Assembly (NCBI RefSeq): GCF_029674545.1
Contig: NZ_CP121354.1
Location: 3,357,001 to 3,421,000, forward strand
Length of the DNA: 64,000 nucleotides
Direction: 5' to 3'
Source: Mesorhizobium sp. WSM4904
GTDB taxonomy: Bacteria; Pseudomonadota; Alphaproteobacteria; Rhizobiales; Rhizobiaceae
Shown: piece after piece, positions 44,815-53,285 of the stretch
Position numbering within the stretch: the first letter of the stretch is position 1
How the letters are laid out: every line of letters begins with the position of its first letter
The notes under the pieces: model-generated
What the model was told of the DNA's origin: nothing
The model's input: the letters and a program-made list of their open reading frames with translations, nothing else
Databases searched by the model: none
Position numbers and translations under genes: made by a program

Positions 44815-44830
44815 TTGTCCAATCGGTCAA
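44815..44830. promoter_or_regulatory. RutR box between rutR and the pyrimidine catabolic genes
   Basis: TTGTCCAATCGGTCAA matches the RutR consensus TTGACCA-NN-TGGTCAA at 12 of its 14 defined positions, with symmetric halves. It is about 94-109 bp upstream of the aminotransferase start and about 240 bp upstream of rutR. A weaker relative (TTGACCG...GCGGT) lies about 30 bp before it. Confidence 0.75.
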
Positions 44831-44923
44831 AAATTTGCGTAGCACGAAAACGCAACGAAGACCAAGCCTTGGGAAGACCAAGCGTTAGCGTACCGAAACA
44901 GGTTACAAGGGGAAGTCTTGGTC

Positions 44924-46252
44924 ATGTCCAACCGGCTGAAAGTCACGCCGAACGATCTCAGCGCATTCTGGATGCCGTTCACGGCAAACCGGCAGTTCAA
45001 GCAGGCGCCGCGTATGTTCGTGTCCGCCAAGGACATGCACTACACGACGAGCGACGGCCGCAAGGTGCTCGACGGCACCGCCGGTCTCTGGTGCGTGAAC
45101 GCCGGCCACTGCCGGCCGAAGATCACCGAAGCAATCCAGAGTCAGGCGGCGGAGCTCGACTATGCGCCGGCCTTCCAGATGGGCCATCCGATCGTGTTCG
45201 AGCTGGCGAACCGCCTGGTCGACATCGCGCCGAAGGGCATGGACCACGTCTTCTTCACCAATTCCGGTTCTGAATCGGTCGAGACCGCGCTGAAGATGGC
45301 GATCGCCTATCACCGCGTCAGGGGCGAGGGCTCGCGCACCCGCCTGATCGGTCGCGAGCGCGGCTATCACGGCGTCAATTTCGGCGGCATTTCCGTCGGC
45401 GGCATCGTCAGCAATCGCAAGATGTTCGGCACGCTGCTCGGCGGCGTCGACCATCTGCCGCACACCCATCTTCCGGAGAAGAACGCCTTCTCGAAGGGCG
45501 TGCCTGAGCATGGCGCGGAACTGGCAAACGATCTCGAACGCATCATCGCGCTGCATGACGCCTCGACCATCGCGGCCGTCATCGTCGAGCCGGTCGCGGG
45601 CTCGACCGGCGTCATCCTGCCGCCGAAGGGCTATCTGCAGAAGCTGCGCGAGATCTGCACCAAGCACGGCATCCTGTTGATCTTCGACGAGGTCATCACC
45701 GGTTTCGGCCGCCTTGGCGCACCGTTCGCGGCGGACTATTTCGGCGTCACGCCGGACATCATGACCACGGCCAAGGGCGTGTCCAACGGCGTCATCCCGA
45801 TGGGCGCGGTGTTCGTCAAGAAGGAGATCCACGACGCCTTCATGACCGGCCCCGAGCACATGATCGAGTTCTTCCACGGCTACACCTATTCGGGCAATCC
45901 GATCGCCTGCGCCGCGGCTCTCGGCACCTTGGACACCTACAAGGAAGAGGGCTTGCTGACCCGCGGCGAGGAACTCTCTTCCTACTGGGAAGATGCGCTG
46001 CATTCGCTCAAGGGCGAGCCGCATGTCATCGACATCCGCAATATCGGCCTGATCGGCGCGATCGAGCTGGCGCCGATCGCCGGCAGCCCGACCAAGCGGG
46101 CCTTCTCGGCCTTCGTCAAGGCGTTCGAGCGCGGCGCGCTGATCCGCACCACCGGTGACATCATCGCGCTGTCGCCGCCGCTGATCATCACCAAGGGCCA
46201 GATCAACGAACTGATCGACCATGTCAGGGACGTTCTGCGCTCGATAGACTAA
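44924..46252 (+). CDS. Class III omega-aminotransferase (beta-alanine/3-aminoisobutyrate-pyruvate type)
   Basis: 442 aa PLP enzyme. The ATG at 44924 has AAGGGGAAG upstream; a TTG at 44918 is an alternative. PLP-site features are GSESVETALKMAIAYH, the LLIFDEVITGFGRLG aspartate, and the Schiff-base lysine in TTAKGVSNGVIPMG. In context (dihydropyrimidinase, N-carbamoyl-beta-alanine amidohydrolase, RutR) the substrate is probably beta-alanine or 3-aminoisobutyrate, giving malonate semialdehyde or its methyl homologue. First gene of the RutR-controlled cluster. Confidence 0.92.
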   Translation: MSNRLKVTPNDLSAFWMPFTANRQFKQAPRMFVSAKDMHYTTSDGRKVLDGTAGLWCVNAGHCRPKITEAIQSQAAELDYAPAFQMGHPIVFELANRLVDIAPKGMDHVFFTNSGSESVETALKMAIAYHRVRGEGSRTRLIGRERGYHGVNFGGISVGGIVSNRKMFGTLLGGVDHLPHTHLPEKNAFSKGVPEHGAELANDLERIIALHDASTIAAVIVEPVAGSTGVILPPKGYLQKLREICTKHGILLIFDEVITGFGRLGAPFAADYFGVTPDIMTTAKGVSNGVIPMGAVFVKKEIHDAFMTGPEHMIEFFHGYTYSGNPIACAAALGTLDTYKEEGLLTRGEELSSYWEDALHSLKGEPHVIDIRNIGLIGAIELAPIAGSPTKRAFSAFVKAFERGALIRTTGDIIALSPPLIITKGQINELIDHVRDVLRSID

Positions 46253-46269
46253 ACTGCTTCAACCGGTCG

Positions 46270-46291
46270 GGCGGCGTCGGGAACCGCCGCC
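46270..46291 (+). other. Intercistronic hairpin between aminotransferase and amidohydrolase genes
   Basis: 7-bp GC-only arms GGCGGCG and CGCCGCC around an 8-nt loop in the 69-bp gap. No T-run follows, so it is more likely an mRNA-stability element than a terminator. Confidence 0.4.
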
Positions 46292-46321
46292 TGACGGTGA
46301 CATGAAATGAGAGGACTTTGA

Positions 46322-47572
46322 ATGGCCGCCCCCGGCGAGAATCTGCGAGTGAATTCAGACCGTTTGTGGGATTCCATAATGGAGATGGCGAAGATTGGTC
46401 CCGGCATTGCCGGCGGCAACAATCGCCAGACGCTCACCGATTCCGACAGAGAAGGTCGCGAGCTGTTCAAGTCCTGGTGCGACCAGGCCGGGCTCACCAT
46501 GGGCGTGGACCAGATGGGCACCATGTTCATGACTCGCGCCGGCACCGATCCGGACGCGCTGCCCGTCTATGTCGGCTCCCACCTCGATACCCAGCCGACC
46601 GGCGGCAAATATGACGGCGTGCTCGGCGTGCTGTCGGGTCTGGAGGTCGTGCGCTCGCTCAACGATCTCGGCATCAAGACCAAGCATCCGATCGTCGTCA
46701 CCAACTGGACGAACGAGGAGGGCGCGCGTTTCGCCCCGGCCATGCTTGCCTCCGGCGTGTTCGCCGGCGTGCATACGCAGGATTACGCCTATGGCCGCAA
46801 GGACCTCGACGGTCTGACCTTCGGCGACGAGCTGAAGCGGATCGGTTGGGTCGGCGACGAGAAGGTCGGCGCGCGCAAGATGCACGCCTATTTCGAGTAT
46901 CACATCGAGCAGGGGCCGATCCTCGAGGCCGAGAACAAGCAGATTGGCGTGGTCACCCACTGCCAGGGCCTTTGGTGGCTGGAATTCACACTGACCGGCA
47001 GGGAGGCGCATACCGGCTCGACTCCGATGAACATGCGCGTCAATGCGGGCCTCGCCATGGCGCGTATCCTGGAGATGGTGCAGACGGTCGCCATGGAGAA
47101 CCAGCCGGGCGCCGTCGGCGGCGTCGGCCAGGTGAAGTTCTCGCCGAATTCCCGCAACGTTCTGCCGGGCACGGTGATCTTCACCGTCGACATCCGCTCG
47201 CCCGACCAGGCCAAACTCGACGGCATGCGCGCCCGCATAGAGAAGGAAGCGCCGAAGATCTGCGAGGCGCTCGGCGTGAAATGCTCGGTCGAGGCGGTCG
47301 GCCATTTCGATCCGGTGACCTTCGATCCGACGCTGGTCGGCCGTGTCCGCACGGCTGCCGAGAAACTCGGCTACAGCCACATGAACATCATTTCGGGCGC
47401 CGGCCACGATGCTTGCTGGGCGGCCAAGGTCGCGCCGGCGACCATGGTGATGTGCCCCTGCGTCGGCGGGCTCAGCCACAACGAGGCCGAGGACATCTCC
47501 AAGGAATGGGCGGCGGCGGGCGCCGACGTGCTGTTCCACGCGGTGGTCGAGACGGCGGGAATTGTCGAATGA
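46322..47572 (+). CDS. M20-family N-carbamoyl-beta-alanine amidohydrolase (AmaB/HyuC type)
   Basis: 416 aa cytoplasmic metal-dependent hydrolase. Metal-site motifs are GSHLDTQPTGGKYDGVLGVL (His and Asp), TNWTNEEGARFAPAM (catalytic and metal glutamates) and HIEQGPILE. AHTGSTPM follows in the lid region. In this cluster it should perform the third step, releasing CO2 and ammonia from N-carbamoyl-beta-alanine (or its methyl form) to give beta-alanine. Allantoate amidohydrolases share the fold, but the neighbours favour the pyrimidine role. 65 bp before dihydropyrimidinase. Confidence 0.92.
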   Translation: MAAPGENLRVNSDRLWDSIMEMAKIGPGIAGGNNRQTLTDSDREGRELFKSWCDQAGLTMGVDQMGTMFMTRAGTDPDALPVYVGSHLDTQPTGGKYDGVLGVLSGLEVVRSLNDLGIKTKHPIVVTNWTNEEGARFAPAMLASGVFAGVHTQDYAYGRKDLDGLTFGDELKRIGWVGDEKVGARKMHAYFEYHIEQGPILEAENKQIGVVTHCQGLWWLEFTLTGREAHTGSTPMNMRVNAGLAMARILEMVQTVAMENQPGAVGGVGQVKFSPNSRNVLPGTVIFTVDIRSPDQAKLDGMRARIEKEAPKICEALGVKCSVEAVGHFDPVTFDPTLVGRVRTAAEKLGYSHMNIISGAGHDACWAAKVAPATMVMCPCVGGLSHNEAEDISKEWAAAGADVLFHAVVETAGIVE

Positions 47573-47636
47573 CCGAATAGACGTCACCTCGAAAAGCCGC
47601 TCGCAAAGAAGCGCGAAAAAGATCAGGGGAACAGAT

Positions 47637-49088
47637 ATGACCAAAGTCATCAAGAACGGCACCATCGTCACCGCCGACCGCACGTGGAAGGCCGACGTGG
47701 TGTTCAGCCACGGCAAGATCATCGCCATCGGCTCGGACCTGCACGGCGACCACGAGTTCGACGCTACGGGCTGCTACGTCATGCCGGGCGGCATCGACCC
47801 GCACACCCATCTCGAAATGCCTTTCATGGGCACCTATTCGGCCGACGATTTCGAGTCCGGCACGCGCGCGGCACTCTCCGGCGGCACGACCATGGTCGTC
47901 GATTTCTGCCTGCCGGCGCCGCAGCAGTCGCTGCTCGAAGCCCTGCAGATGTGGGACAACAAGACCTCGAAGGCGTCCTGCGACTATTCCTTCCATATGG
48001 CCATCACCTGGTGGGGCAAGCAGGTGTTCGACGAGATGGCGACCGTCGTCGACAGGGGCATCACCTCGTTCAAGCACTTCATGGCCTACAAGGGCGCGCT
48101 GATGGTCGACGACGACGAGATGTATGCGTCGTTCCAGCGCTGCGCCGATCTCGGCGCGCTGCCGCTCGTCCATGCCGAAAATGGCGACGTGGTTGCGGCC
48201 CTCTCGCAAAAACTGCTTGCCGCCGGCAACAACGGGCCCGAGGGCCATGCCTATTCGCGTCCGCCGGAGGTGGAAGGCGAGGCGACAAATCGCGCCATAA
48301 TGATCGCCGACATGGCCGGCGTGCCGCTCTATGTCGTGCATGTCTCCTGCGAGCAGAGCCACGAGGCCATCCGCCGCGCGCGCCAGAAGGGCATGCGCGT
48401 TTTCGGCGAGCCGCTGATCCAGCACCTGACGCTCGACGAGACCGAATATTTCAACAAGGACTGGGACCATGCGGCGCGCCGCGTGATGAGCCCGCCTTTC
48501 CGCAGCAAGTGGCATCAGGATTCGCTGTGGGCCGGCCTGCAGGCCGGCTCGCTGCAGGTGGTGGCGACCGACCACTGTTCCTTCACCACCAAGCAGAAGC
48601 GCAACGGCCTCGGAGACTTCACCAAGATTCCGAACGGCACCGGCGGCCTCGAGGACCGTTTGCCCATCCTGTGGACAACCGGCGTCAACACCGGCCGGCT
48701 GACGATGAACGAGTTCGTCGCGGTGACCTCGACCAACATCGCCAAGATCCTCAATATGTATCCGAAGAAGGGCGCGATCGTCGAAGGCGCGGATGCCGAC
48801 ATCGTGGTCTGGGACCCAAAGCGAAAGAAGACGATCTCGGCCAAGAAGCAGCAGTCGGTGATCGACTACAACGTCTTCGAAGGCTTCGAGGTGACCGGCC
48901 TGCCGCGCTTCGTCTTCTCGCGCGGCGAGCTGTCGATCGAGGAGTCGGACGTCAAGGCCAAGATCGGCCATGGCGAATTCGTCGCCCGCGAGCCGAACGC
49001 TGCGGTCAACCGGGCGCTGTCGACCTGGAAGGAGATTTCCGCGCCACGCAAGGTGGAGCGGTCCGGCATTCCGGCGACCGGAGTTTGA
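47637..49088 (+). CDS. hydA: Dihydropyrimidinase
   Basis: 483 aa amidohydrolase opening dihydrouracil or dihydrothymine to the N-carbamoyl amino acid. The ATG at 47637 follows CAGGGGAACAG. Metal ligands are in GGIDPHTHLEMPFMG, the carbamylated lysine in FKHFMAYKGALMVDDDEMY, HAENGD, VHVSCEQSHEA and ATDHCSFTTKQK. All zinc-site residues expected for a D-hydantoinase/dihydropyrimidinase are present. Second pathway step, between PreTA and the amidohydrolase. Confidence 0.95.
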   Translation: MTKVIKNGTIVTADRTWKADVVFSHGKIIAIGSDLHGDHEFDATGCYVMPGGIDPHTHLEMPFMGTYSADDFESGTRAALSGGTTMVVDFCLPAPQQSLLEALQMWDNKTSKASCDYSFHMAITWWGKQVFDEMATVVDRGITSFKHFMAYKGALMVDDDEMYASFQRCADLGALPLVHAENGDVVAALSQKLLAAGNNGPEGHAYSRPPEVEGEATNRAIMIADMAGVPLYVVHVSCEQSHEAIRRARQKGMRVFGEPLIQHLTLDETEYFNKDWDHAARRVMSPPFRSKWHQDSLWAGLQAGSLQVVATDHCSFTTKQKRNGLGDFTKIPNGTGGLEDRLPILWTTGVNTGRLTMNEFVAVTSTNIAKILNMYPKKGAIVEGADADIVVWDPKRKKTISAKKQQSVIDYNVFEGFEVTGLPRFVFSRGELSIEESDVKAKIGHGEFVAREPNAAVNRALSTWKEISAPRKVERSGIPATGV

Positions 49089-49090
49089 GC

Positions 49091-49468
49091 GTGCGGATAG
49101 CTCACCTTATCATCGCGGCAGCCGTGCTGCTGACCGCAGGCTCGGCCTTTGCTGCCGGCATCGACCTCAGCAAGCCTTACGGCGACAAGTATGGCTGTAT
49201 CAACAGAAACGGTCAGGAAGTCGCCGCCGATCAGATGCTGCTTCTGACCGACAAGGAGCTGATCACTGCAGCCAGCGCCTGCACCTTCAGCGACAAGCAG
49301 ATGCAGGCCGATGGTTCGCTTGTGGTGACAGCAAAATGTGAGGCGGAAGGCGAAGAGGGGCAGTCGCCGACAAAGTTCATCATCAAGCGCAGCAAGAAGA
49401 ATGCGAAGAAGCTGGTGGTGACCGACCAGGACGGCAATGCAATGGGCGAAGTCTCCCGGTGCAAATAG
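49091..49468 (+). CDS. Small secreted protein of unknown function
   Basis: 125 aa starting at GTG 49091 (a TTG at 49085 is possible), 2 bp after the dihydropyrimidinase stop. The signal peptide is AHLIIAAAVLLTAGSAFAAG. The mature part (GCINRNGQEVAADQMLLLTD...) has four cysteines in two pairs that could form disulfides, and a lysine-rich tail. I do not recognise the family. The tight spacing suggests co-transcription with the pyrimidine genes, but a periplasmic role there is not obvious. Confidence 0.75.
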   Translation: MRIAHLIIAAAVLLTAGSAFAAGIDLSKPYGDKYGCINRNGQEVAADQMLLLTDKELITAASACTFSDKQMQADGSLVVTAKCEAEGEEGQSPTKFIIKRSKKNAKKLVVTDQDGNAMGEVSRCK

Positions 49469-49491
49469 CGGCGAGAGAGATCCCTCCGGCC

Positions 49492-49896
49492 TCAGGCGAC
49501 CAACGCATCCAGCTCCGGCAGCAGGACGACGCTTTCCTGCTCGTTGGGATCGGTGCGGGCAATGACCGCCGAAGAGGGCGCGCCGCTGAGATTTGCAGGC
49601 AAATGCGGCATTCCGGCCGGGATGTAGAAGAGATCGCCGGCCTTGACGACGATGTGGTGCTCGAGCCGGTCGCCGTACCAGGTATGGACCTCGCCGGAGA
49701 GCACATAGATCGCCGTCTCGTGGTTCTCATGCATATGCGCCTTGGCGCGGGCGCCGGGCGGCATGGTCAAGAGATGCATGCAGATGCCGGAAGAGCCGAC
49801 GGTCTCGGCGGCGATACCGGCGAAGTAGCTCAGCCCCTGCTTGCCTTCATAAGTGCTTTCAGGGCGAATAAGATGACAAGTGGGTTTAGGCGACAT
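49492..49896 (-). CDS. Cupin-domain protein
   Basis: 134 aa, single cupin fold. The ATG at 49896 has GGAGG at proper spacing. The metal-site motif is HMHENHETAIYVLSGEVHTWYG (split here as HMHENHETAIY and VLSGEVHTWYG), with a second motif near AGDLFYIPAGMPHLPANLSG. Function unknown. It is convergent with the pyrimidine catabolic genes and divergent from the importer operon that follows. Confidence 0.85.
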   Translation of the reverse strand: MSPKPTCHLIRPESTYEGKQGLSYFAGIAAETVGSSGICMHLLTMPPGARAKAHMHENHETAIYVLSGEVHTWYGDRLEHHIVVKAGDLFYIPAGMPHLPANLSGAPSSAVIARTDPNEQESVVLLPELDALVA

Positions 49897-50015
49897 AGGC
49901 AAGCCTCCGGGCGGCGTCGATCTGTTGGGACAGGACGAGTGGAAAGCAACATAAACGCAAAATCAACCGGATTCCGGCCAGCGCGGCAACGGCTGCGAAA
50001 GGCAGGCTGCAGCCA

Positions 50016-50807
50016 ATGAGCGGACAGTCGCCAGCAGTCGTTTCGGCAAGCAAGCTCGGCCTCACCTTCCAGACCAATGACGGTCCGGTGCAGGCTCTGT
50101 CCAATGTCGATCTCACCATCAACAAGGGCGAATTCGTCTCCTTCATCGGCCCCTCCGGCTGCGGCAAGACGACGTTGCTGCGCGTCATCGCCGACCTGGA
50201 GAAGCCGACATCGGGAACGATCTCCATCAACGGGATTTCGCCGGAGCAGGCGCGCGAGAAGCGCGCTTACGGCTATGTCTTCCAGGCGGCGGCGCTGTTC
50301 CCGTGGCGCACGATCGAGCGCAACGTGGCGCTGCCGCTGGAGATCATCGGCCTCAGCCAGGCCGAGCAGGCGGAGCGCATCAAGCGCACCATGGAGCTGG
50401 TCAACCTCTCCGGCTTCGAGAAGAAATATCCCTGGCAGCTTTCCGGCGGCATGCAGCAGCGCGCCTCGATCGCGCGCGCGCTCGCCTTCGACGCCGACCT
50501 GCTCCTTATGGACGAGCCGTTCGGCGCGCTCGACGAGATCGTGCGCGACCATTTGAACGAACAGCTCCTCGAGCTCTGGGACCGCACCAACAAGACGATC
50601 TGCTTCGTCACCCATTCGATCCCCGAGGCAGTCTATCTGTCGACGCGCATCGTCGTCATGTCGCCGCGGCCGGGCCGCGTTACAGACATCATCGAATCGA
50701 CGCTGCCTAGGAAGCGGCCGCTCGACATCCGCGAGACGCCGGAATTCCTGGCGATCGCCGCGCGCGTGCGCGATGGCTTGAGGGCTGGGCACAGCTATGA
50801 TGATTGA
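50016..50807 (+). CDS. ABC importer ATP-binding protein, NitT/TauT type
   Basis: 263 aa. Walker A GPSGCGKTT (near residue 48), signature LSGGMQQRASIARALAFD, Walker [15 protein letters not shown], and switch histidine in CFVTHSIPEAVYLSTRIV. This class energises importers for nitrate, sulfonate, and HMP or pyrimidine-like ligands. It is the first gene of a four-gene importer (two permeases and an NMT1/THI5-type binding protein) on the same strand as the pyrimidine catabolic cluster, suggesting pyrimidine or related base uptake. Confidence 0.92.
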   Translation: MSGQSPAVVSASKLGLTFQTNDGPVQALSNVDLTINKGEFVSFIGPSGCGKTTLLRVIADLEKPTSGTISINGISPEQAREKRAYGYVFQAAALFPWRTIERNVALPLEIIGLSQAEQAERIKRTMELVNLSGFEKKYPWQLSGGMQQRASIARALAFDADLLLMDEPFGALDEIVRDHLNEQLLELWDRTNKTICFVTHSIPEAVYLSTRIVVMSPRPGRVTDIIESTLPRKRPLDIRETPEFLAIAARVRDGLRAGHSYDD

Positions 50808-51216
50808 GGGTGATCTTCCTCCTCTCCCCGACGGGGAGAGGGTGGCCGGAGCGAAGCGGAGGTCGGGTGAGGAGGCGGCCGCCCACCGCTTCGTCACCCG
50901 AGGGCGGAGCAGGGGGGCCAACGCGCATGTAGTGGGAGCCGCCCATCGCGATTTCGTCATCCTAGGGCGGAGCGACGCGAAGCGGAGTGCAGACCCTAGG
51001 ATCCATGCCGTGACCTCGGCCGAAGGGTCAAAACGGCGAAGAATGGCCACTAAATGCCGCGCGGCGCAGGGAGCCCTATTCTGCACCGCTGCGAAGCCGA
51101 GAAGGAACGGCATGGATCCTAGGGTCTGCGCTGCGTCGCTTCGCTCCTTGCTCCGCCCTAGGATGACGAACAACGCGCCGCGCCACGCTCTATCGCTGAG
51201 ACGAGGGGAGCGGTAG
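50808..51216. other. 409-bp gap inside the importer gene cluster filled by repeats
   Basis: Contains a family D repeat (about 50818-50870: CTCTCCCCGACGGGGAGAGG followed by AGCGAAGCGGAGGTCGGGTG) and the large inverted repeat of family C (50952-51170). No gene is evident. The gap separates the ATPase gene from its permease genes, so the cluster may not be a single unbroken transcript. Confidence 0.7.
50952..51170. repeat. Large inverted-repeat element, family C
   Basis: Arms of about 60 bp. The left has ATTTCGTCATCCTAGGGCGG and GACCCTAGGATCCATGCCGT; the right has the complements, ACGGCATGGATCCTAGGGTC and CCGCCCTAGGATGACGAA. About 95 bp lie between. It shares the GGATCCAT and GCGGAGC...GAAGCG blocks with the element at 43657-43857. 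Confidence 0.9.
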
Positions 51217-52095
51217 ATGGACTCCTTCCGCTCCAAGATCATCCCCGTCACCACCATCCTCGCCGGCGTGGTTGTTCTCTGGTATGTCTTCGCCGTCATC
51301 CTCAACGCGCCGTTCCAGCGCGATCTCGACCAACGGGCGAACCAGACCCGCGGCACCGTCGAATTCATCGGCAAGACGCTGTCGCAGCCGAAGCCGACGC
51401 TGCCGGCGCCGCATCAGGTGGCGGCGAACTTCTTCGAGAACACATTCCTGCGCAGCGTCACCTCGAACCGCAGCCTGGTCTACAACGCCTGGGTCACGCT
51501 GTCCTCGACGCTGCTCGGCTTTGCCTTCGGCACGGCGCTCGGCATCGTCATCGCGGTCGGCATCGTGCATGTGACGACGCTCGACCGCAGCCTGATGCCG
51601 TGGATCATCGCATCGCAGACCATTCCGATCCTGGCGGTGGCGCCGATGATCATCGTGGTGCTGGCGGCGGTCGGCATCACCGGCCTGATCCCCAAAGCGT
51701 TGATCTCGACCTATCTCTCCTTCTTCCCGGTCGCCGTCGGCATGGTGAAGGGCCTGCGCTCGCCCGAGATCATGCATCTCGACCTGATGCACACCTACAA
51801 TGCCAGCGCCTCGCAGACCTTCTGGAAACTTCGCGTGCCGGCCTCGGTGCCGTTCCTGTTCACCTCGATGAAGGTGGCGGTGGCGGCGAGCCTGGTCGGC
51901 GCCATCGTCGGCGAGTTGCCGACCGGCGCCGTCGCCGGTATCGGCGCCAAGCTGCTCTCCGGCGCCTATTACAGCCAGACCATCGACATATGGTCGGCGC
52001 TGGTCGCAGGCTCGGTGGTTGCCGCACTTCTGGTCATGGTGGTCGGCATCGCCGGCCGCCTTGTCGACCGCGCCATGGGCGGGAGGCCGGCATGA
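51217..52095 (+). CDS. ABC importer permease, NitT/TauT type (first)
   Basis: 292 aa with an N-terminal anchor (TTILAGVVVLWYVFAVIL), a periplasmic loop, and the BPD_transp_1 core. The EAA-type loop is YNASASQTFWKLRVPASVPF. It ends in ATGA overlap with the second permease, giving strong translational coupling. Two non-identical permeases suggest a heterodimeric channel rather than the usual homodimer of this class. Confidence 0.92.
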   Translation: MDSFRSKIIPVTTILAGVVVLWYVFAVILNAPFQRDLDQRANQTRGTVEFIGKTLSQPKPTLPAPHQVAANFFENTFLRSVTSNRSLVYNAWVTLSSTLLGFAFGTALGIVIAVGIVHVTTLDRSLMPWIIASQTIPILAVAPMIIVVLAAVGITGLIPKALISTYLSFFPVAVGMVKGLRSPEIMHLDLMHTYNASASQTFWKLRVPASVPFLFTSMKVAVAASLVGAIVGELPTGAVAGIGAKLLSGAYYSQTIDIWSALVAGSVVAALLVMVVGIAGRLVDRAMGGRPA

Positions 52096-53246
52096 CCAGG
52101 CTGAAACCGTCCTGGCAATCGGTGCTGGCGATCCTCTTTTGCCTCATTGCCTTCGCGCTTGGCGCAATGTCGAAACCGGAAGCGGCCGCGCTCGCGCAGC
52201 CCACGGCAACGATCGCCTACCCGTATATGGGCACGAAGGGGCTGATCCTCGGCTTGCTGCTGATCGCGGCGCTGGTATCGGCGGTCAGGCTCGCGCCTAT
52301 CGTCGAGGCTGTGATCCTGTTCATCGGCGCCCATGTCGCCGCCTGGCTTCTGATCAAAGGCATCGCCGGTTTCGAGGGCACGGCGTTGGCGCCCTATTTC
52401 CTGGCTCTCGCCGCGGCCTGGCTGCTCGCCTGGCGCTGCGCGGCCCTGTTATCCTCCCTGCGACCCACTGCGAGTGGGGCGAAGACTGGACTGCGCCTGA
52501 TCATCCCGGCGATCTTTGGCGCCTGGATCCTGATCATCTGGGAGGCGGTGACACGCGGCGCCGGTATCCCCTTCATTCTGCTGCCGCCGCCGAGCGCCAT
52601 TGGCGCGCGCATTGCCAACGCGCTGCCGATCCTGGGCGAGGATGTGCGGCAGACGATCTTCAAGGCGGTTCTGGTCGGCTATATCGTCGGCAACCTCGCC
52701 GGCTTCGTCGTCGCCATCCTTGCCGACCGCGTACCGTTCCTCAGGCGCGGGCTGCTGCCGATCGGCAACATGGTTTCGGCACTGCCGATCATCGGCGTCG
52801 CGCCGATCATGGTGATGTGGTTCGGCTTCGACTGGCCGTCCAAGGCGGCGGTCGTCATTATCATGACCTTCTTCCCGATGCTGGTGAACACGGTCGCCGG
52901 GCTTGCCGCATCCGGCCACATGGAGCGCGACTTGATGCGCACTTATGCCTCGGGTTATTGGCCGACGCTTCTGAAGCTCAGGCTGCCGGCGGCGATGCCG
53001 TTCATCTTCAACGCGCTGAAGATCAATTCGACGCTGGCGCTGATCGGCGCCATCGTCGCGGAGTTCTTCGGCACGCCTGTCGTCGGCATGGGATTCCGCA
53101 TTTCGACCGAAGTCGGACGGATGAACATCGACATGGTTTGGGCCGAAATCGCAGTTGCAGCACTGGCGGGTTCGGTCTTTTATGGCGTGGTCGCTCTTAT
53201 CGAGAGAGCCGTCACGTTTTGGCATCCCTCTGTCCGTGGTGGATAG
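52092..53246 (+). CDS. ABC importer permease, NitT/TauT type (second, with N-terminal membrane extension)
   Basis: 384 aa. The first ~130 residues add several hydrophobic helices (LAILFCLIAFALGAM, LILGLLLIAALVSAV, APYFLALAAAWLLAW) before the standard permease core. The EAA loop is TYASGYWPTLLKLRLPAAMP, and GNMVSALPIIGVAPIMVMWF is the conserved core segment. The start overlaps the first permease (ATGA). The extra helices are not needed for a minimal permease and may have a regulatory or substrate-related role. Confidence 0.9.
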   Translation: MTRLKPSWQSVLAILFCLIAFALGAMSKPEAAALAQPTATIAYPYMGTKGLILGLLLIAALVSAVRLAPIVEAVILFIGAHVAAWLLIKGIAGFEGTALAPYFLALAAAWLLAWRCAALLSSLRPTASGAKTGLRLIIPAIFGAWILIIWEAVTRGAGIPFILLPPPSAIGARIANALPILGEDVRQTIFKAVLVGYIVGNLAGFVVAILADRVPFLRRGLLPIGNMVSALPIIGVAPIMVMWFGFDWPSKAAVVIIMTFFPMLVNTVAGLAASGHMERDLMRTYASGYWPTLLKLRLPAAMPFIFNALKINSTLALIGAIVAEFFGTPVVGMGFRISTEVGRMNIDMVWAEIAVAALAGSVFYGVVALIERAVTFWHPSVRGG

Positions 53247-53285
53247 GGGCGGTGGGTTTGGGTGCTAACTTCAGAGGGTAAAAAT

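Noticed and set aside
49903..50015. RutR box or thiamine riboswitch upstream of the NMT1/THI5-type importer
   Set aside because: No TTGACCA-like palindrome and no TPP riboswitch signature was seen in this 113-bp region.
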